Notes under the pieces: generated by a model | What the model saw: only the letters and a program-made list of their open reading frames with translations | The model's database searches: none | Told to the model about the DNA's origin: nothing | Program-made: the position numbers and the translations under genes | Part shown: in pieces, positions 60,301 to 63,086 of the stretch | How the letters are laid out: every line of letters begins with the position of its first letter | Numbering within the stretch: the stretch's first letter is position 1 | Origin: Fasciolopsis buskii | Lineage: Eukaryota; Platyhelminthes; Trematoda; Plagiorchiida; Fasciolidae | Direction of reading: 5' to 3' | NCBI GenBank assembly: GCA_008360955.1 | Contig: LUCM01010038.1 | Coordinates: forward strand, 79,015 to 143,014 | Length of the DNA stretch: 64,000 bases

Positions 60301-63086
60301 TATATTGCCGTGGTCCTCATACTTTCGTGGGAACACTTACGCCGCGCGGTTGCTGGGCATAGGACGCCCTCAAAAAAAAAACTTTTTGAAACACGGTCAG
60401 TTGGAGGTCAACGGGTGACATAACAACGGGGATTGAGAAAGTGTTCAGTGAACTTAGGTAATCTAGGTGTCTCACGTCTCCGGGGTTGGGTTCTGAAAGA
60501 TCTTTCCACCAGCTGGCTGGAGGCACTAGATGATATGCCAGCAAACCATGGGCATTGGGAATCGTGTTGTCATGTTTCAAATCGGAATGACTGGAAAAAT
60601 TGCGTTTGGTCAGTTAGCCTTTATTGCGTATGTTTTCTACTTCTTCGTTCTTTTCCTTTTCCGGCTGTGCAAGTCGGCTCTCTCTTCTCTTATTCTTACT
60701 GTAGTAACGTGTAACTCGGTGAGAAAGGTGGGATCAGCAGGGCCGGACTTGCTGTTTGATGCTAAATGATCTTTTTGTTGATGCTGGTGACTATGATTGT
60801 TATTCGAGAGCATTTTGGGGAGTAGCTAACTTGTCGACTGTAACACACATCCCGGATCATGCTGATGGATTTGGAGGCTAACTGACATGCTCGAAGGAAG
60901 TAATCATATGCAATGCGTTGTGTTTTGTGGAAGTCGGTGCGTCGGTCAGCGTCGAATGTTGTAATCCGTCTCACCGATGCGTCAGCCTTATTCTTCCACA
61001 ACTGTTGTGTCGATCCATTGCGGGAAGTCAGCTCGTGTTTGTTCCTAGTCCAGCCCGTTACGTCTGATTGGTTACACGGTCATTTTGCCTTGGATAAACA
61101 TGGCCATCCAACAAACTGTCCAGTGGTGATGTGCTGTTAATTACACCAAGCACTTTAATCTTCGTTTTCATTCTCGGCGAACCTGAAGAACAATCAGGGT
61201 TGTCATGCACTACAATGCGTAAGTTTTGAACACAGCCTCGAACTCTTCAGAATCTCTTTACAGTCCTCTTTTCCGCAGCCTTACGGCTTGTAATCTGTAT
61301 TTTTAGATTCTCGGAGATATGCTTCGGGTCATTTCCATTCGAAGCACACAGGGCAATTCTATCTTGTGCCCGGATCTTCTTTACTTATTCCAAACAACCT
61401 CTTCAGTTACGGTGTAACTATTCATAATGCTGTCCACAATAAACGATTTCTCATGTGACGAATTACTGCGGAGACTCGTTGATAAAGCTGCTCCAGATAA
61501 CAGGCAGTAACCGTTCCATAAAGAGCGCTAACAACTCAACGGTTCAGTTATTAATCTGATCAGATAACAAACGCAAAACTTCCATTTGGACTGCTTTTGT
61601 TGTCTACCGTTCCCCCAAGGTATGAACAACTGAAAAAACCTTACACCAGTGGATTGTGAGCACTCTGTTTGAAAAATTTCAGTGATAGTTCGGATGAACG
61701 TTTTGCTGTACTGTTCGGTGACCAGCTTGTCAGGAATATGAAAAATTCGTGCCTGAATGCTAAATAACTAAAGACTGTTGAAGAAGCCATCATTTACGGC
61801 GCTGGGTATTAATTCTTCATTCCAAAGTTAGATAGAATGATAGTCCCCCAACTGGAATCGAGAGACGTCTTTTCTTTATTAGAAATTTCTTCGGTTCCTT
61901 GTCAACTAAATGCTGAAGACACCTTCAGACTGTAACTGACGTCAAAATGCTAGTGAATGAACGGAGCTCCGAAACCGCTGGGCTCGGAAATCTTGTCCTC
62001 TTCTAGATGTTCGTTTTCTCTTAAGTTGAGCCACAAATCACACTATCAACGGACAATTTCCAACATACTTCATTCCCGAAGTGTGCAACTTCTATCCAGG
62101 AACCTTTTTCTGCCATCGGCTTGATGCTGTCTTCGTTGTCTTTTTCTTGATTTGTAATAGAACTGGATTTCTCTATTCAAGCTGATGATATGCTTCAGGC
62201 ACGATATACTACATGTTTTACCCTCATTTTCTGTATGAAGTTCTATGATGCAGACTCGATAACAAAGTACATGTTTTTGTATTTTCATTTCTAAGCTCAA
62301 TGAAAGCATATGCTGTATGGAATTATCGCCTTACTCGTTCACTGGGACCGTCTAATTTAAACACCGAAATCCTGGTCATCAAACTGCAAGTTTGTCGTTG
62401 TTGCACTGCCCTCCCGTGTTTTTGCTTTTTTTAGGCAATCGCCATTGTCCTCATGGGTGCAATTGGCGCTCGATTCGGTACTGCTGTATGTCGCCGACAT
62501 CCGGCAGTCTGCGCACGTGATTTAATCGATGAATCGAAACCATTTTATCAATCTCCGGGACAAGTAGATGCCAGTGTTGGTGGAGCAGCAGCGTCACGAA
62601 ATCGGGGACTGGCGTCCCCATGTTTCGCCTCACCTGACAATCCGAATTTCGTTCCTCAGAAGCCCAAATCAAATACGAATGCTGATTCATTGAGTATCGA
62701 ATCATTTTCTCCCGACATGGAGCATCCTAGAACAGATGAAATCCCGGAGGGTTTCGGCTATGATAACCATCAATTGGCACGGTCTACATGTCAATGTTTG
62801 GTAACACTACTGCTTAATCGAGGTATGTTTCCTGTGCATTCTTGCGCACATGCACTGCCTTACAGTTTTCATGAACATTTCACTGTGACCGTGATCCAAT
62901 CACGTTTCTATCCGTTTGCATGAAGCTCGTGTATAACTCATATATTTCCATGTGGGCATGTTTTATGTAATAGACCTTTTCACCTTTAAGCGTTCTTTAG
63001 GAATCTTGCCTTCTCACTCGGAAGCACCGGATGAATTAGTTCACAGCCTTGTGAAAAGAGGAATCGAGTTTTGGTTTCGTCTCTGG
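6323..63086 (+). CDS. WDR7: WDR7 / Rabconnectin-3 beta ortholog, spliced, C-terminus beyond window
   Basis: This entry spans the whole gene; exons follow separately. The family is the beta subunit of Rabconnectin-3, which with DMXL proteins binds the V-ATPase and promotes its assembly and organelle acidification. The translated exons match WDR7 in order: an N-terminal WD40 propeller starting LVIPIVTWAP, a mid-protein WD pair (GHEGPVTCLLHP, LSGGADFTVRLWDLD), the helical KLFVCCIHPWGL block, the VQKWQDR block, AIAIVLMGAIGARFG and PEGFG. The C-terminal WD repeats are missing because the window ends. Introns range from about 0.1 kb to 11.6 kb and hold most of the mobile elements. Most joins keep codon phase, which argues against a pseudogene; the joins after 34039, around 37650 and before 39159 are open. 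Family assignment is confident; exact borders are inferred. Confidence 0.93.
7440..7780 (-). mobile_element. LINE reverse transcriptase fragment, minus strand
   Basis: On the minus strand, LSRLKYVDDIALL at about 7700-7745 matches the catalytic YADD box of RTE-type reverse transcriptases, with the alanine changed to valine. The sequence after it (SRIFLNRLI) resembles the following helix. It meets a plus-strand endonuclease fragment head to head at about 7800. Confidence 0.55.
7817..8120 (+). mobile_element. RTE-type LINE endonuclease fragment
   Basis: Aligns by eye with 17835-18110 of the nearly complete RTE copy: the DNGDNLLQFCADNQLF, NFRHDSRRAPTQ and SQTDHMAISYRG segments are in order, and the segment around 8060-8110 matches the region coding SDHALVL. 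The first 121 bases are almost the same as 9896-10016. Confidence 0.8.
8849..8930 (+). CDS. WDR7: WDR7 exon 2
   Basis: An 82-nt exon between gcgtttag and AAG|gtatgt. It enters in phase 2 and leaves in phase 0. It encodes SEMALWNWQDGKCTEF and continues to HQHTTIK, matching the family stretch SGEMCLWDVSDGRCIEF that closes the second WD repeat. Confidence 0.88.
9410..10050 (+). mobile_element. RTE-type LINE endonuclease fragment
   Basis: Nucleotide alignment by eye to 17350-17940: the TGACGTCTGCTGCGTCAGTG stretch with the catalytic SETR-like segment at about 9466-9495, the DEFFIKL-coding equivalent of KDEFYDDL near 9780, and the DNG/LLQFC region at 9925-9965. Many indels; nothing recognisable after 10050. 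Confidence 0.78.
10060..11040. other. Intron sequence without recognised features
   Basis: Moderately AT-rich, no exon-like frame with splice borders and no repeat that I could place. Confidence 0.4.
11043..11215 (+). repeat. tRNA-derived SINE-like element
   Basis: A tRNA-like head at 11046-11113 has a box A-like TATCCAAGTGGATAAGG and a box B GGTTCGAATCC. The outer stem CGGTGGT pairs with CCCACCG with one mismatch. About 100 bases of unrelated tail follow, ending in an A-rich AATAAAGGCAATATAAG stretch, as expected of a SINE rather than a free tRNA gene. The anticodon arm is not convincing. Confidence 0.6.
11842..12003 (+). mobile_element. Solo 3' tail of the RTE family
   Basis: Matches the last 180 bases of the RTE copy at 17250-20342: ATTAGACTGCATTTCATGTG, then GTGTAACTCAGTGAGAAAG, and a terminal GATGATGATGAG run. 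Extreme 5' truncation of a LINE insertion is the likely origin. Confidence 0.75.
12236..13030 (+). mobile_element. LINE 3' half, interrupted by a SINE
   Basis: Two pieces of one element. Before the break (to 12576): LSIDGRVYTAVARLVLLCGS and ETWSLK, FEHHCLRCVDAIWRK, FLSNSDVR, matching the C-terminal GRVYxAxVRxVLLYGxETW block. After the break (from about 12800): SGSRVQPLKGSQIQ and GWFGPVLRMSTEHLPGCML, matching RLRWLGHVLRMSTxRLPRCAL. It then runs on to about 13030 with frameshifts. It belongs to the same subfamily as 44869-47270. Confidence 0.8.
12577..12800 (+). repeat. tRNA-derived SINE, inserted in a LINE
   Basis: The head TGGTCAAGTGGACTAAG (box A-like) and GGTTCGAATCTC (box B) are followed by a body with CACTTTGGTGGTAGGCGGAT and GGCTCGTTACCACGCCTGAC. 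The body is shared with copies at 13838, 38378 and, inverted, 32660 and 48775. It splits the LINE at 12236-13030. No clear target duplication. Confidence 0.8.
13283..13451 (+). CDS. WDR7: WDR7 exon 3
   Basis: The acceptor is tttccatttag and the donor is AGAAGA|gtacgt; phase 0 in, phase 1 out. It encodes YRLLFCCGRYPHIAVLHA and then SDWVSSFTVFTHPNQK. These match the family blocks GRLLCHGHYPEILVVDA and PDWISSMSIIRSHRTQ. The exon sits just downstream of a LINE/SINE nest. Confidence 0.88.
13838..14090 (+). repeat. tRNA-derived SINE, second copy
   Basis: Shares GGTTCGAATCCTAGGTCGGC, CACTTTGGTGGTAGAC, AGCTCGTTATCATACC and the end CACTCCATTACACATGC with the copy at 12577. The box A part is damaged. 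A short extra piece like its middle (CAGCTTACTACCACGCCTGA) lies at 13775-13800. Confidence 0.75.
14104..15890 (+). mobile_element. Jockey-like LINE relic (endonuclease end to reverse transcriptase)
   Basis: In order: CILDRPGNRAHTFGLISN and LGSSNQCYPL (14560-14680), like the Jockey endonuclease TRIPDRPGDxPHTLDLFLTS and LGSSDHC. Next FPWFSRACNRAVRLK (14900-14945), like PWFDSACSRAVK. Then LSGSDGTPPIIL, LKRGDPSDPTSYHLVSL and VIFKTFETTV (15350-15550), like the GPDGIP, KKGDPSDPSNYRPI and ISKVFE blocks. Finally LNISKAFDLARHEDLLAKLL (15712-15771), like LDISKAFDRVWHEGLL. Reading needs several frame changes. The copy stops before the catalytic YADD region, so the 3' part is lost. Confidence 0.85.
16145..16215 (+). 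CDS. WDR7: WDR7 exon 4
   Basis: A 71-nt exon between a pyrimidine-rich tract ending ttcaaag and the donor TTCAG|gtaagt; phase 1 in, phase 0 out. It encodes NEIVLGISFSNMVTLWTLNG and EEVQ. The family equivalent is [20 protein letters not shown], a WD blade strand ending in the expected LW. Confidence 0.85.
17285..18080 (+). pseudogene. RTE endonuclease domain, frameshifted
   Basis: APE-type endonuclease of the element above. Catalytic-type motifs SETR, GDFNA and SDH are all present, but in two frames because of the lesion at about 17748. In the family this domain nicks target DNA to prime reverse transcription. Confidence 0.75.
18540..20143 (+). pseudogene. RTE reverse transcriptase and C-terminal region, broken
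   Basis: Frames at 18377-18712, 18746-19414 and 19415-20143 are in line with the family order and are separated only by single stops or small shifts. The catalytic YADDVV box and the GVRQGCPISP box are intact. The C-terminal frame contains LPYRALFCVP and GGQQMTWQRGMRK, shared with every other RTE copy in the window. Confidence 0.8.
21071..21190 (+). CDS. WDR7: WDR7 exon 5
   Basis: A 120-nt exon, phase 0 on both sides, between tctatttcag and GGCAA|gtaagt. It encodes ESRAIQCSSTVLQVHCCP followed by RCILMVTSSGWQ. The family equivalent is SKPIYCQNCQSISFCAF and RSLLVVCSKYWRV. Confidence 0.88.
21617..21725. repeat. TA microsatellites flanking an 80-base spacer
   Basis: TA runs at 21617-21632 and 21713-21725 flank a spacer with GATGTTTCGATCCAAACTAG. 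They lie directly before the dispersed repeat at 21740. Confidence 0.7.
21740..22190. repeat. Dispersed repeat family, copy 1
   Basis: Collinear with 36390-36900. Shared landmarks are GCCATCGGAATC at the left, TGCTAGTTCTT, AACGAATTA, and at the right GGTTTGAAATCAGGGTTTGG, GGCGTTCACCTTTGTCCT. Copy 2 has extra sequence in the middle. No coding motif recognised; both copies start next to a TA microsatellite. Confidence 0.7.
22728..22873 (+). CDS. WDR7: WDR7 exon 6
   Basis: A 146-nt exon, phase 0 in and 2 out, between cactttcag and CTCCA|gtaagt. It encodes LLDAMTCSVFCSQPGPP and LLILYCRSGAVLLYRV. The family equivalent is VFDAGDYSLLCSGPSENG and VIIWTENGQSYIYKL. Confidence 0.87.
22874..23640. other. 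Intron sequence without recognised features
   Basis: A single 93-codon open frame at 23330-23611 has no family resemblance and no exon-like fit to WDR7. Confidence 0.4.
23640..24100 (-). mobile_element. Candidate solo LTR, minus strand
   Basis: On the minus strand a CCAAT-like GATTGG (about 24080-24086), a TATA box CTATATAAAC (24036-24045) and a poly(A) signal AATAAA (23988-23993) follow each other within 100 bases. This order is compact as in LTR U3-R regions. Downstream is GC-richer sequence unlike its flanks. I see no second LTR and no polyprotein, and the ends are not defined. Confidence 0.35.
24031..24045 (-). promoter_or_regulatory. TATA-box-like motif of the candidate LTR
   Basis: Reads CTATATAAACGATAG on the minus strand, about 40 bases from an inverted CCAAT box and 45 bases before AATAAA. 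Confidence 0.35.
24100..25322. other. Intron sequence without recognised features
   Basis: AT-rich; short frames only. A sequence GTTGGCGTCAACAGTCGCAC near 24530 resembles the RTE endonuclease stretch at 17565-17585 and may be a very small relic. Confidence 0.35.
25323..25398 (+). CDS. WDR7: WDR7 exon 7
   Basis: A 76-nt exon between tttttttccag and CTTTCG|gtaagt; phase 2 in, phase 0 out, agreeing with both neighbours. It encodes a polar stretch (VPGTRDGSSSFLSADQP, then VLLAQLS) at the position of the poorly conserved family segment that ends NLIPPVQHILL. Similarity is weak; splice signals and phase carry the call. Confidence 0.7.
26471..26666 (+). CDS. WDR7: WDR7 exon 8
   Basis: A 196-nt exon between ccaaaacag and ATTCAG|gtcaag, phase 0 in and 1 out. 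It encodes SERELCCFFLSESLASRPIL and FGGTQWGTVLTWRLD. The family equivalent is YGCREYFHKLLIQGDSSG and RLNIWNI, another WD blade. A second donor ten bases upstream (CTG|gtgaat at 26657) is possible, but the phase of the exon at 27876 favours 26666. Confidence 0.83.
27876..27958 (+). CDS. WDR7: WDR7 exon 9
   Basis: An 83-nt exon after a long pyrimidine tract (tctctctttctttcttgcg then aaacag), ending TGGGAA|gtgagt. Phase 1 in, phase 0 out, exactly bridging exon 8 and the exon at 29560. It encodes PISPTSHADLSDVWHRYSPV and then RPLDLWE, in the variable segment after the family IWNI motif. Support is splice signals plus phase rather than strong similarity. Confidence 0.7.
28000..29559. other. Intron sequence without recognised features
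   Basis: Contains open frames of about 95 codons (28046-28336 and 28990-29271) with no resemblance to WDR7 or to known mobile elements, and no matching splice phases. Confidence 0.4.
29560..30183 (+). CDS. WDR7: WDR7 exon 10 (large central WD exon)
   Basis: The longest exon found, 208 codons, phase 0 on both sides, between tttattag and TTGGCT|gttagt. It encodes a strand resembling the family GRLVCGREDGSIVIV (here RLAFGLSSGRIIVIRL). It then has GHEGPVTCLLHPASV, an acidic insert of about 25 residues, and HLLSGGADFTVRLWDLDP, a textbook WD repeat. Next come CLAVFRCHASPCLALSI and the start of the next repeat. The acidic insert and the stretch after WDLDP are longer than in vertebrates. Confidence 0.92.
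31146..31354 (+). CDS. WDR7: WDR7 exon 11
   Basis: Begins after gctttatag and ends GATCG|gtgagt; phase 0 in, 2 out. It encodes CICSIGADGSVSVISLREQR and DLLFIAHGDGGLEVWDITVG, ending YLDR. These match [20 protein letters not shown] and [20 protein letters not shown], ALDR very closely. A TA microsatellite starts about 36 bases into the following intron. Confidence 0.93.
31391..31438. repeat. TA microsatellite
   Basis: An almost pure TA run of 48 bases with one ACAC interruption, starting 36 bases downstream of a WDR7 donor site. Confidence 0.95.
32660..32910 (-). repeat. tRNA-derived SINE, inverted and decayed
   Basis: The inverted box B GGATTCGAACCTCGG (32858-32872) and a body with GGGCCCACTACGTGGG and GTGGAGGACCG are comparable to the inverted copy at 48775. 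Orientation is minus. Confidence 0.6.
33660..34039 (+). CDS. WDR7: WDR7 exon 12
   Basis: Phase 2 in, phase 1 out, between cacattccag and GATTT|gtaagt. It encodes about 126 residues: an acidic start (LESDSSARDLFEQA), a long Ser/Thr- and Arg-rich linker, and FVFHWDTEAMI. The last part corresponds to the family block HVLFFDVEALI. The linker is in the region between the first propeller set and the helical middle, which is variable in the family. The next exon found needs phase 0, so a short exon between 34040 and 34948 has probably been missed. Confidence 0.82.
34355..34400 (-). repeat. tRNA-like box B fragment
   Basis: GACGGGATTCGAACGTCG on the plus strand is an inverted box B with self-pairing ends. 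Too short to assign to a SINE. Confidence 0.3.
34855..34935 (+). repeat. tRNA-like SINE head
   Basis: Box A-like GTCAGGCGGTCAACATAGTG and box B-like GGATTTGAATCCC, spaced as in a tRNA. No cloverleaf with a clean acceptor stem. It lies just before a WDR7 exon. Confidence 0.4.
34949..35083 (+). CDS. WDR7: WDR7 exon (after unresolved gap)
   Basis: Begins after taatttgcag and ends CTTTTG|gtaagt; open only in the frame starting CCT (phase 0 in and out). It encodes 45 residues, with CEILSENDILHQVSSTISRD in the middle. No conserved motif is visible; position, strong splice signals and the open frame support it. Confidence 0.6.
35313..35348 (+). CDS. WDR7: WDR7 candidate microexon
   Basis: A 36-nt candidate between aatctgcag and GATCAG|gtatga, phase 0 on both sides, encoding FENAAVVESVDQ. 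It fits between the phase-0 exons at 34949 and 37384. An alternative acceptor at 35301 would break phase. No family motif; it may be a chance open segment. Confidence 0.4.
36332..36374. repeat. TA microsatellite
   Basis: 43 bases of TA with one G. It borders copy 2 of the dispersed repeat on its left; a shorter TA run lies at 37177-37193. Confidence 0.95.
36390..36900. repeat. Dispersed repeat family, copy 2
   Basis: Collinear with 21740-22190 (ACCATCGGAATC, TGCTAGTTCTTCTCC, AACCGAATTA, GTTTGGAATCAGGGTTTAGC, GGCGTTCACCTTCGTCCT). It adds about 100 bases in the middle. Confidence 0.7.
37384..37651 (+). CDS. WDR7: WDR7 exon with KLFVCCIHPWGL block; two possible donors
   Basis: Begins after a tctctctctcag acceptor in phase 0. 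It encodes HAVDLFEATAKSFGL, then TLIKQLKLFVCCIHPWGLD, matching the family helical block MDTAKLFMSCLHAWGLN. It ends with GLPSKHGCLSLCLPG, matching GLLSRGGHMSLMLPG. The donor after CCAG (37652) leaves phase 1, which conflicts with the next exon. A strong alternative donor CACTG|gtgaga at 37588 leaves phase 0 and fits, but would drop the conserved GCLSLCLPG stretch. Confidence 0.8.
37715..37849 (+). CDS. WDR7: WDR7 exon, 3' end unresolved
   Basis: Begins after tgtccttcag, readable only in phase 0. It encodes GWLTALSNRYCLNVISSSLI, resembling the family block [20 protein letters not shown]. The frame runs to a stop at 37848-37850, so the true donor must lie before that; I could not choose it. The end given is the limit of the open frame. 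Confidence 0.6.
   Translation, partial: GWLTALSNRYCLNVISSSLIRTHGPLLTQPSLNSCLKHAAGYNF
38378..38605 (+). repeat. tRNA-derived SINE, plus strand
   Basis: Head GGTGGTCAAGTCACCAAGAA and GTTCGAATCCCAGATCCGCC, then CCCGGCTCCTTACCACATCT and CCTAGTGGCTATGGGAC near the end. Same family as 12577. Confidence 0.75.
39159..39585 (+). CDS. WDR7: WDR7 exon with VQKWQDR block
   Basis: A 427-nt exon from ttcacacag to GATTCCG|gtgggt, phase 2 in and 0 out. It encodes about 142 residues. A trematode-specific front half leads into EWLHLAARLCGPLL and LPELEVLVQKWQDR, matching the family EGWSQLAAMHCVMLPDLL and PPLLEMLARRWQDR. A 10.8-kb intron follows. The start is inferred from the open frame and acceptor and is less certain than the end. 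Confidence 0.82.
40108..40195 (-). mobile_element. Solo 3' tail of the RTE family, minus strand
   Basis: The reverse complement reads GGTCAGTGAGGCTTGCCATG, CTGTTTAACGCTGG and a GATGATGACGATGATG tail, as at the ends of the plus-strand copies. The upstream side does not align further. Confidence 0.7.
41005..41100 (+). repeat. Repeat fragment shared with 16500-16600
   Basis: GGCTTTCGGGAGCACTAGAA, GATTGGCTGAGAAAAATG and ACTGTACTTACCAAACTAA correspond to CTTTTGGGAGCACCAGACC, CGACTGAAAATTATG and ACTATGCTTACCAGCCTAA at 16500-16580. Identity of the family is unknown. Confidence 0.5.
41828..44699 (+). mobile_element. RTE-type LINE, 5'-truncated copy
   Basis: Starts inside the endonuclease at the equivalent of 17535 and runs to a GAT tail at 44658-44699. 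A clean endonuclease frame (41872-42606) has GDFNARVGKL and YVESDHVSVL. The reverse transcriptase is damaged: LVFLNLKDTFDSVV instead of VFLDLKGAFDSVD, GVRQGCPIFPFLFNF kept, and the catalytic box reads YADG with a frameshift right after it (about 43660). The C-terminal end has LPYRALFCVP and GGQQMT. Not functional. Confidence 0.88.
44869..47270 (+). mobile_element. Second-subfamily LINE, endonuclease to C-terminus, decayed
   Basis: Endonuclease part: LQIFLDDGLFLMNTDIRHKT, RRPPSPSHLWTQVDPIVLGH and SIEDCRLFWS (44995-45190). Reverse transcriptase: DCIFQIFSVQQVLRHRHTCR and a LGLGAAFILIDRAL segment (46152-46270). The VRQGC region is near 46390 and NDMVLLSEDAGKL, in place of YADDVVLLSEDAGKL, is at about 46508. 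C-terminal part: FRENFVNSAETKCGVSG (46910-46960), GWDPRDSSTQW and CRSQWSS (47190-47255). It is full of stops. It directly follows the RTE copy and directly precedes a TIR element. Confidence 0.82.
47281..47477 (+). repeat. TIR element with hammerhead-like core, copy 1 (no tRNA head)
   Basis: Left arm 47281-47316 and right arm 47417-47452 are inverted repeats of each other (31 of 36 match). The right arm continues to 47477 with sequence that is the inverted match of 57420-57444 in copy 2. Between the arms lies the hammerhead-like core. The tRNA-like segment of copy 2 is absent; the interior starts directly with GGGCGCGGTGGATATG. Confidence 0.75.
47350..47394 (+). ncRNA. Hammerhead-ribozyme-like core, copy 1
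   Basis: Stem I GCACUG (47350-47355) with CAGCGC (47389-47394), one mismatch. The core box reads CUGAUAA (47356-47362) in place of CUGAUGA. Stem II is UUCU/GGGU around a six-base UAACAA loop, followed by GAAA (47377-47380). Stem III is ACAG/CUGU with no loop, and the cleavage triplet is GUA at 47386-47388. Schistosome SINE hammerheads have the same layout with a very short stem III. The changed core base predicts little or no activity. Confidence 0.6.
48775..49050 (-). repeat. tRNA-derived SINE, minus strand
   Basis: In reverse it has the box B GATTCGAATC (about 48983), then CACTTTGGTAGGAGACACC, and CCAAGTGGCTATGGGACATT near 48815-48835, comparable to the copy at 38378. The box A side lies near 49030. 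Confidence 0.7.
49060..50358. other. Intron sequence without recognised features
   Basis: An open frame at 49364-49663 (99 codons) has no recognised relative. No exon-like fit to WDR7. Confidence 0.4.
50359..50850 (+). CDS. WDR7: WDR7 exon with AARTLL helix and Ser/Pro linker
   Basis: A 164-codon exon, phase 0 on both sides, from actgatcacag to CTACAG|gtaagt. It opens with IRYAARTLLFAYLDHVGYAT and WSSLLPLF, matching EVREAAQALLLAELRRI and WAPYLPQY. Then comes a Ser/Pro/Arg-rich linker of about 85 residues, and it ends SPREHARLQ. This joins directly to AIAIVLMG of the next exon, as the family runs YEERRKQATAIVLLG. The linker is probably disordered. Confidence 0.9.
50851..54130. other. Intron sequence, mostly unassigned
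   Basis: No coding exon recognised. The minus strand at 53222-53431 shows an NEIRTHRPTA-type translation, the usual shadow of a tRNA-like box B, hinting at another old SINE. Confidence 0.35.
54228..55746 (+). mobile_element. RTE-type LINE with internal deletion of the reverse transcriptase
   Basis: The endonuclease part 54228-54769 (FNMRTLMQAG, GDFNARVGKL, truncated before the SDH box) is followed after a short unmatched spacer (54770-54788) by the C-terminal part. That part starts FGMRSATSECK, then SGEELTIVDRFTY, LLYGCETW, GGQQMTWQHWMKK, and ends at a 3' UTR with GCTGATGATGACC at 55733-55746. About 1.6 kb, including all catalytic reverse transcriptase boxes, is missing relative to the copy at 17250-20342. 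Reading frames on both sides are comparatively well kept. Confidence 0.85.
55760..57419. other. Intron sequence without recognised features
   Basis: AT-rich with short frames only. No SINE or LINE match found by eye. Confidence 0.4.
57489..57566 (+). repeat. tRNA-like head inside the TIR element
   Basis: Box A-like TAGCGTAATGGCTAGGGC and box B-like GGGTTCGCGTACC are present. The outer stem GCCCGG pairs with TCGGGC with one wobble. The anticodon arm is not a clean stem, so a functional tRNA gene is unlikely. Confidence 0.6.
57578..57622 (+). ncRNA. Hammerhead-ribozyme-like core, copy 2
   Basis: Stem I GUACUG (57578-57583) pairs fully with CAGUGC (57617-57622), allowing one U-G. The core boxes CUGAUGA (57584-57590) and GAAA (57605-57608) are intact. 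Stem II is UUCC/GGAU with a UAACAA loop and a U-U at its base. Stem III is decayed (CUG/CUA with two mismatches), leaving AUA in place of the GUH cleavage triplet at 57614-57616. The catalytic boxes match the consensus but cleavage is doubtful. Confidence 0.65.
57705..59990. other. Intron sequence without recognised features
   Basis: No exon-like frame with suitable phase and no placed repeat. Confidence 0.4.
59996..60305. repeat. TA microsatellite cluster with a duplicated spacer
   Basis: TA-rich runs at 59996-60021, 60115-60141 and 60283-60305 separate two related spacers. TGGATGAGTGATCAAAATTT (60039-60058) and TGGATGCGTGAACAAAATTT (60161-60180) are followed by similar GCYCGG..GC sequence. 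Confidence 0.75.
60385..60790 (+). mobile_element. RTE-type LINE 3' fragment
   Basis: Corresponds to 19950-20342 of the nearly complete copy: MRKCSVNLGNLGVSRLRGW, STSWLEALDDMPANHGHWES and the 3' UTR with GTAACTCGGTGAGAAAGG, TTGCTGTTTGATGCTAAATG. The GAT tail is degraded. Confidence 0.8.
60790..62434. other. Intron sequence without recognised features
   Basis: Short frames only; no repeat placed. It ends at the acceptor of the WDR7 exon at 62435. Confidence 0.4.
62435..62822 (+). CDS. WDR7: WDR7 exon with AIAIVLMGAIG and PEGFG motifs
   Basis: Begins after tgcttttttttag, phase 0 in; ends CGAG|gtatgt, phase 1. It encodes AIAIVLMGAIGARFG, matching ATAIVLLGVIGAEFG. About 85 variable residues follow, then DEIPEGFGYDNHQLARSTCQ and CLVTLLLN, matching [20 protein letters not shown] and TFLLL. 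It is reached after an 11.6-kb intron. Confidence 0.92.
63001..63086 (+). CDS. WDR7: WDR7 last exon visible, 3' end unresolved
   Basis: Begins after gttctttag in phase 1. It encodes ILPSHSEAPDELVHSLVKRG and IEFWFRLW, matching the family [21 protein letters not shown] and FTVWEPY. The donor is taken as CTCTGG|gtttcc at 63087; a TTTTG|gtttcg donor at 63074 is the alternative. I could not recognise further exons before the right edge. Confidence 0.72.
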
